The translations under genes and the position numbers were made by a program. Below are positions 63,423 to 64,000 of a DNA stretch of 64,000 bases, in pieces; the stretch's first letter is position 1; the number at the start of each line of letters is the position of its first letter. The stretch is from SG8-40 sp963792855. Its GTDB lineage: Bacteria > Pseudomonadota > Gammaproteobacteria > Burkholderiales > Eutrophovitaceae. Below the pieces are notes generated by a model, which saw only the letters and a program-made list of their open reading frames with translations, was not told the origin of the DNA and did no database searches. The DNA is taken from the NCBI GenBank assembly GCA_963792855.1, contig CAWBXZ010000018.1, forward strand, positions 186,001 through 250,000, read 5' to 3'.

Positions 63423-64000
63423 ATGATCGATAAAGTCGGTGTAATCGGTGCCGGGTTGATGGGGTCGGAAATTGCCCTGGTGTTCGCCCTGGCGAACAAG
63501 GACGTGCTCCTGAGCGACACAAGCGAGGAGGCGCTCGAGCGTGCGAGGAAGAATCTAGAGGGTGTATTGCAGCGCGGCGTCGGGCGCGGTTTTTTTGAAG
63601 CCGAACAGGTGGCGCCAACGCTGTCACGTATTCGCACGACGACAGACCTGGGGGCGTATTCGGACCGTAATCTGGTGATCGAGGCGGTATTCGAAGACGA
63701 GGCGGTGAAAGCCAGGGTGTTCGAAACGCTGGACGGTGTGGTGCCCGGCAACTGCATCATCGCCAGCAATACCTCCAGTATTTCGATCACCGCATTGTCG
63801 TCGCACCTGAGCCCGGAGCGGCGCGGGCGCTTCATCGGCACACATTTTTTCTCGCCGGTATCGCGGATGAAGCTGGTTGAAGTCATTCCGGCAATGGATA
63901 CCACATCGCAAACCGTAGAAGCGACGTTGGCGGTTTGCCGCGAGGCAGGAAAGACGCCAATCAAGGTCAAGGATGTGGTTGGTTTCGCCGTCAATCGGGT
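63423..64000 (+). CDS. 3-hydroxyacyl-CoA dehydrogenase (3' end beyond the window)
   Basis: The first about 192 residues, from ATG 63423 behind GGAGCGGTGGG. NAD-binding VGVIGAGLMGSEIALVFA opens the protein, followed by NLVIEAVFEDEAVKA, IIASNTSSISITALS, GTHFFSPVSRMKLVEVI and the start of the helical domain (GKTPIKVKDVVGFAVNR). The intact beginning and clear motifs make this a real, truncated gene. It oxidises L-3-hydroxyacyl-CoA to 3-ketoacyl-CoA. It continues the beta-oxidation cluster begun by two acyl-CoA dehydrogenases. Confidence 0.93.
   Translation, partial: MIDKVGVIGAGLMGSEIALVFALANKDVLLSDTSEEALERARKNLEGVLQRGVGRGFFEAEQVAPTLSRIRTTTDLGAYSDRNLVIEAVFEDEAVKARVFETLDGVVPGNCIIASNTSSISITALSSHLSPERRGRFIGTHFFSPVSRMKLVEVIPAMDTTSQTVEATLAVCREAGKTPIKVKDVVGFAVNR

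Noticed and set aside
1..64000. tRNA, rRNA, CRISPR, insertion sequences and prophage genes
   Set aside because: I looked for tRNA arms, regular repeat-spacer patterns, transposase motifs and phage structural genes and saw none.

Overview
The window reads as chromosomal DNA of a GC-rich Gram-negative bacterium, most likely a beta- or gamma-type proteobacterium. The reasons are the outer-membrane barrel proteins, YbiB, a YcgR/PilZ protein, an MscS channel, a YdcSTUV-PatD-type polyamine operon and a DUF1924 cytochrome. I saw no rRNA, tRNA, CRISPR array, prophage or intact insertion sequence. Nearly all of the content is accessory catabolism: many SDR dehydrogenases, acyl-CoA and aldehyde dehydrogenases, hydrolases and one transporter operon.

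Layout. 1-6948: a truncated TPR/outer-membrane protein, a bicupin, a membrane protein, then a leftward operon SDR (two frameshifts) > MBL hydrolase > Old Yellow Enzyme > S4 RNA-binding protein. 7157-8282: a rightward HTH + nucleotidyltransferase pair that looks like an AbiE-type toxin-antitoxin module with a triple operator-like repeat. 8642-14202: a complete leftward polyamine import and oxidation operon. 14592-17689: SDR, M20 peptidase, amidohydrolase. 17918-25955: a frameshifted patatin/BamA-type protein, a TfdA-like dioxygenase, an MscS channel, a Nudix-MBL fusion and an SDR.

25995-33094 is the most interesting block. It is a leftward run of seven genes: RuBisCO-like protein > DUF1537 acid-sugar kinase > ApnO-like oxidoisomerase > 132-aa protein of unknown function > IlvD/EDD dehydratase > secreted cupin > SDR. 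The first three match the logic of the D-apionate/3-oxo-isoapionate pathway; the rest may extend or vary it.

33764-45094: alpha/beta hydrolase, PilZ protein, a Bacteroidetes-like lipid A acyltransferase plus desaturase (probable horizontal transfer), MFS exporter, nitrilase + SDR, a methyltransferase with a regulatory domain, and a DoeB-like deacylase. 45168-51677: a molybdopterin oxidoreductase diverging from a two-haem DUF1924 cytochrome preceded by an 18-bp tandem repeat, a beta-hydroxyacid dehydrogenase, YbiB, a zone with two decayed gene fragments, and two small proteins. 51802-60492: a 1070-aa STAND/MalT-like regulator with a SARP-type C-terminus, a PPOX-family flavoprotein, then MmsA, an M81/MlrC peptidase and an omega-amino acid:pyruvate aminotransferase (beta-alanine-type degradation). 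60713-64000: two acyl-CoA dehydrogenases and a truncated 3-hydroxyacyl-CoA dehydrogenase.

Three single-base disruptions in two otherwise well-preserved genes suggest that sequence errors are as likely as true pseudogenes. All assignments come from reading the sequence; no database search was run.
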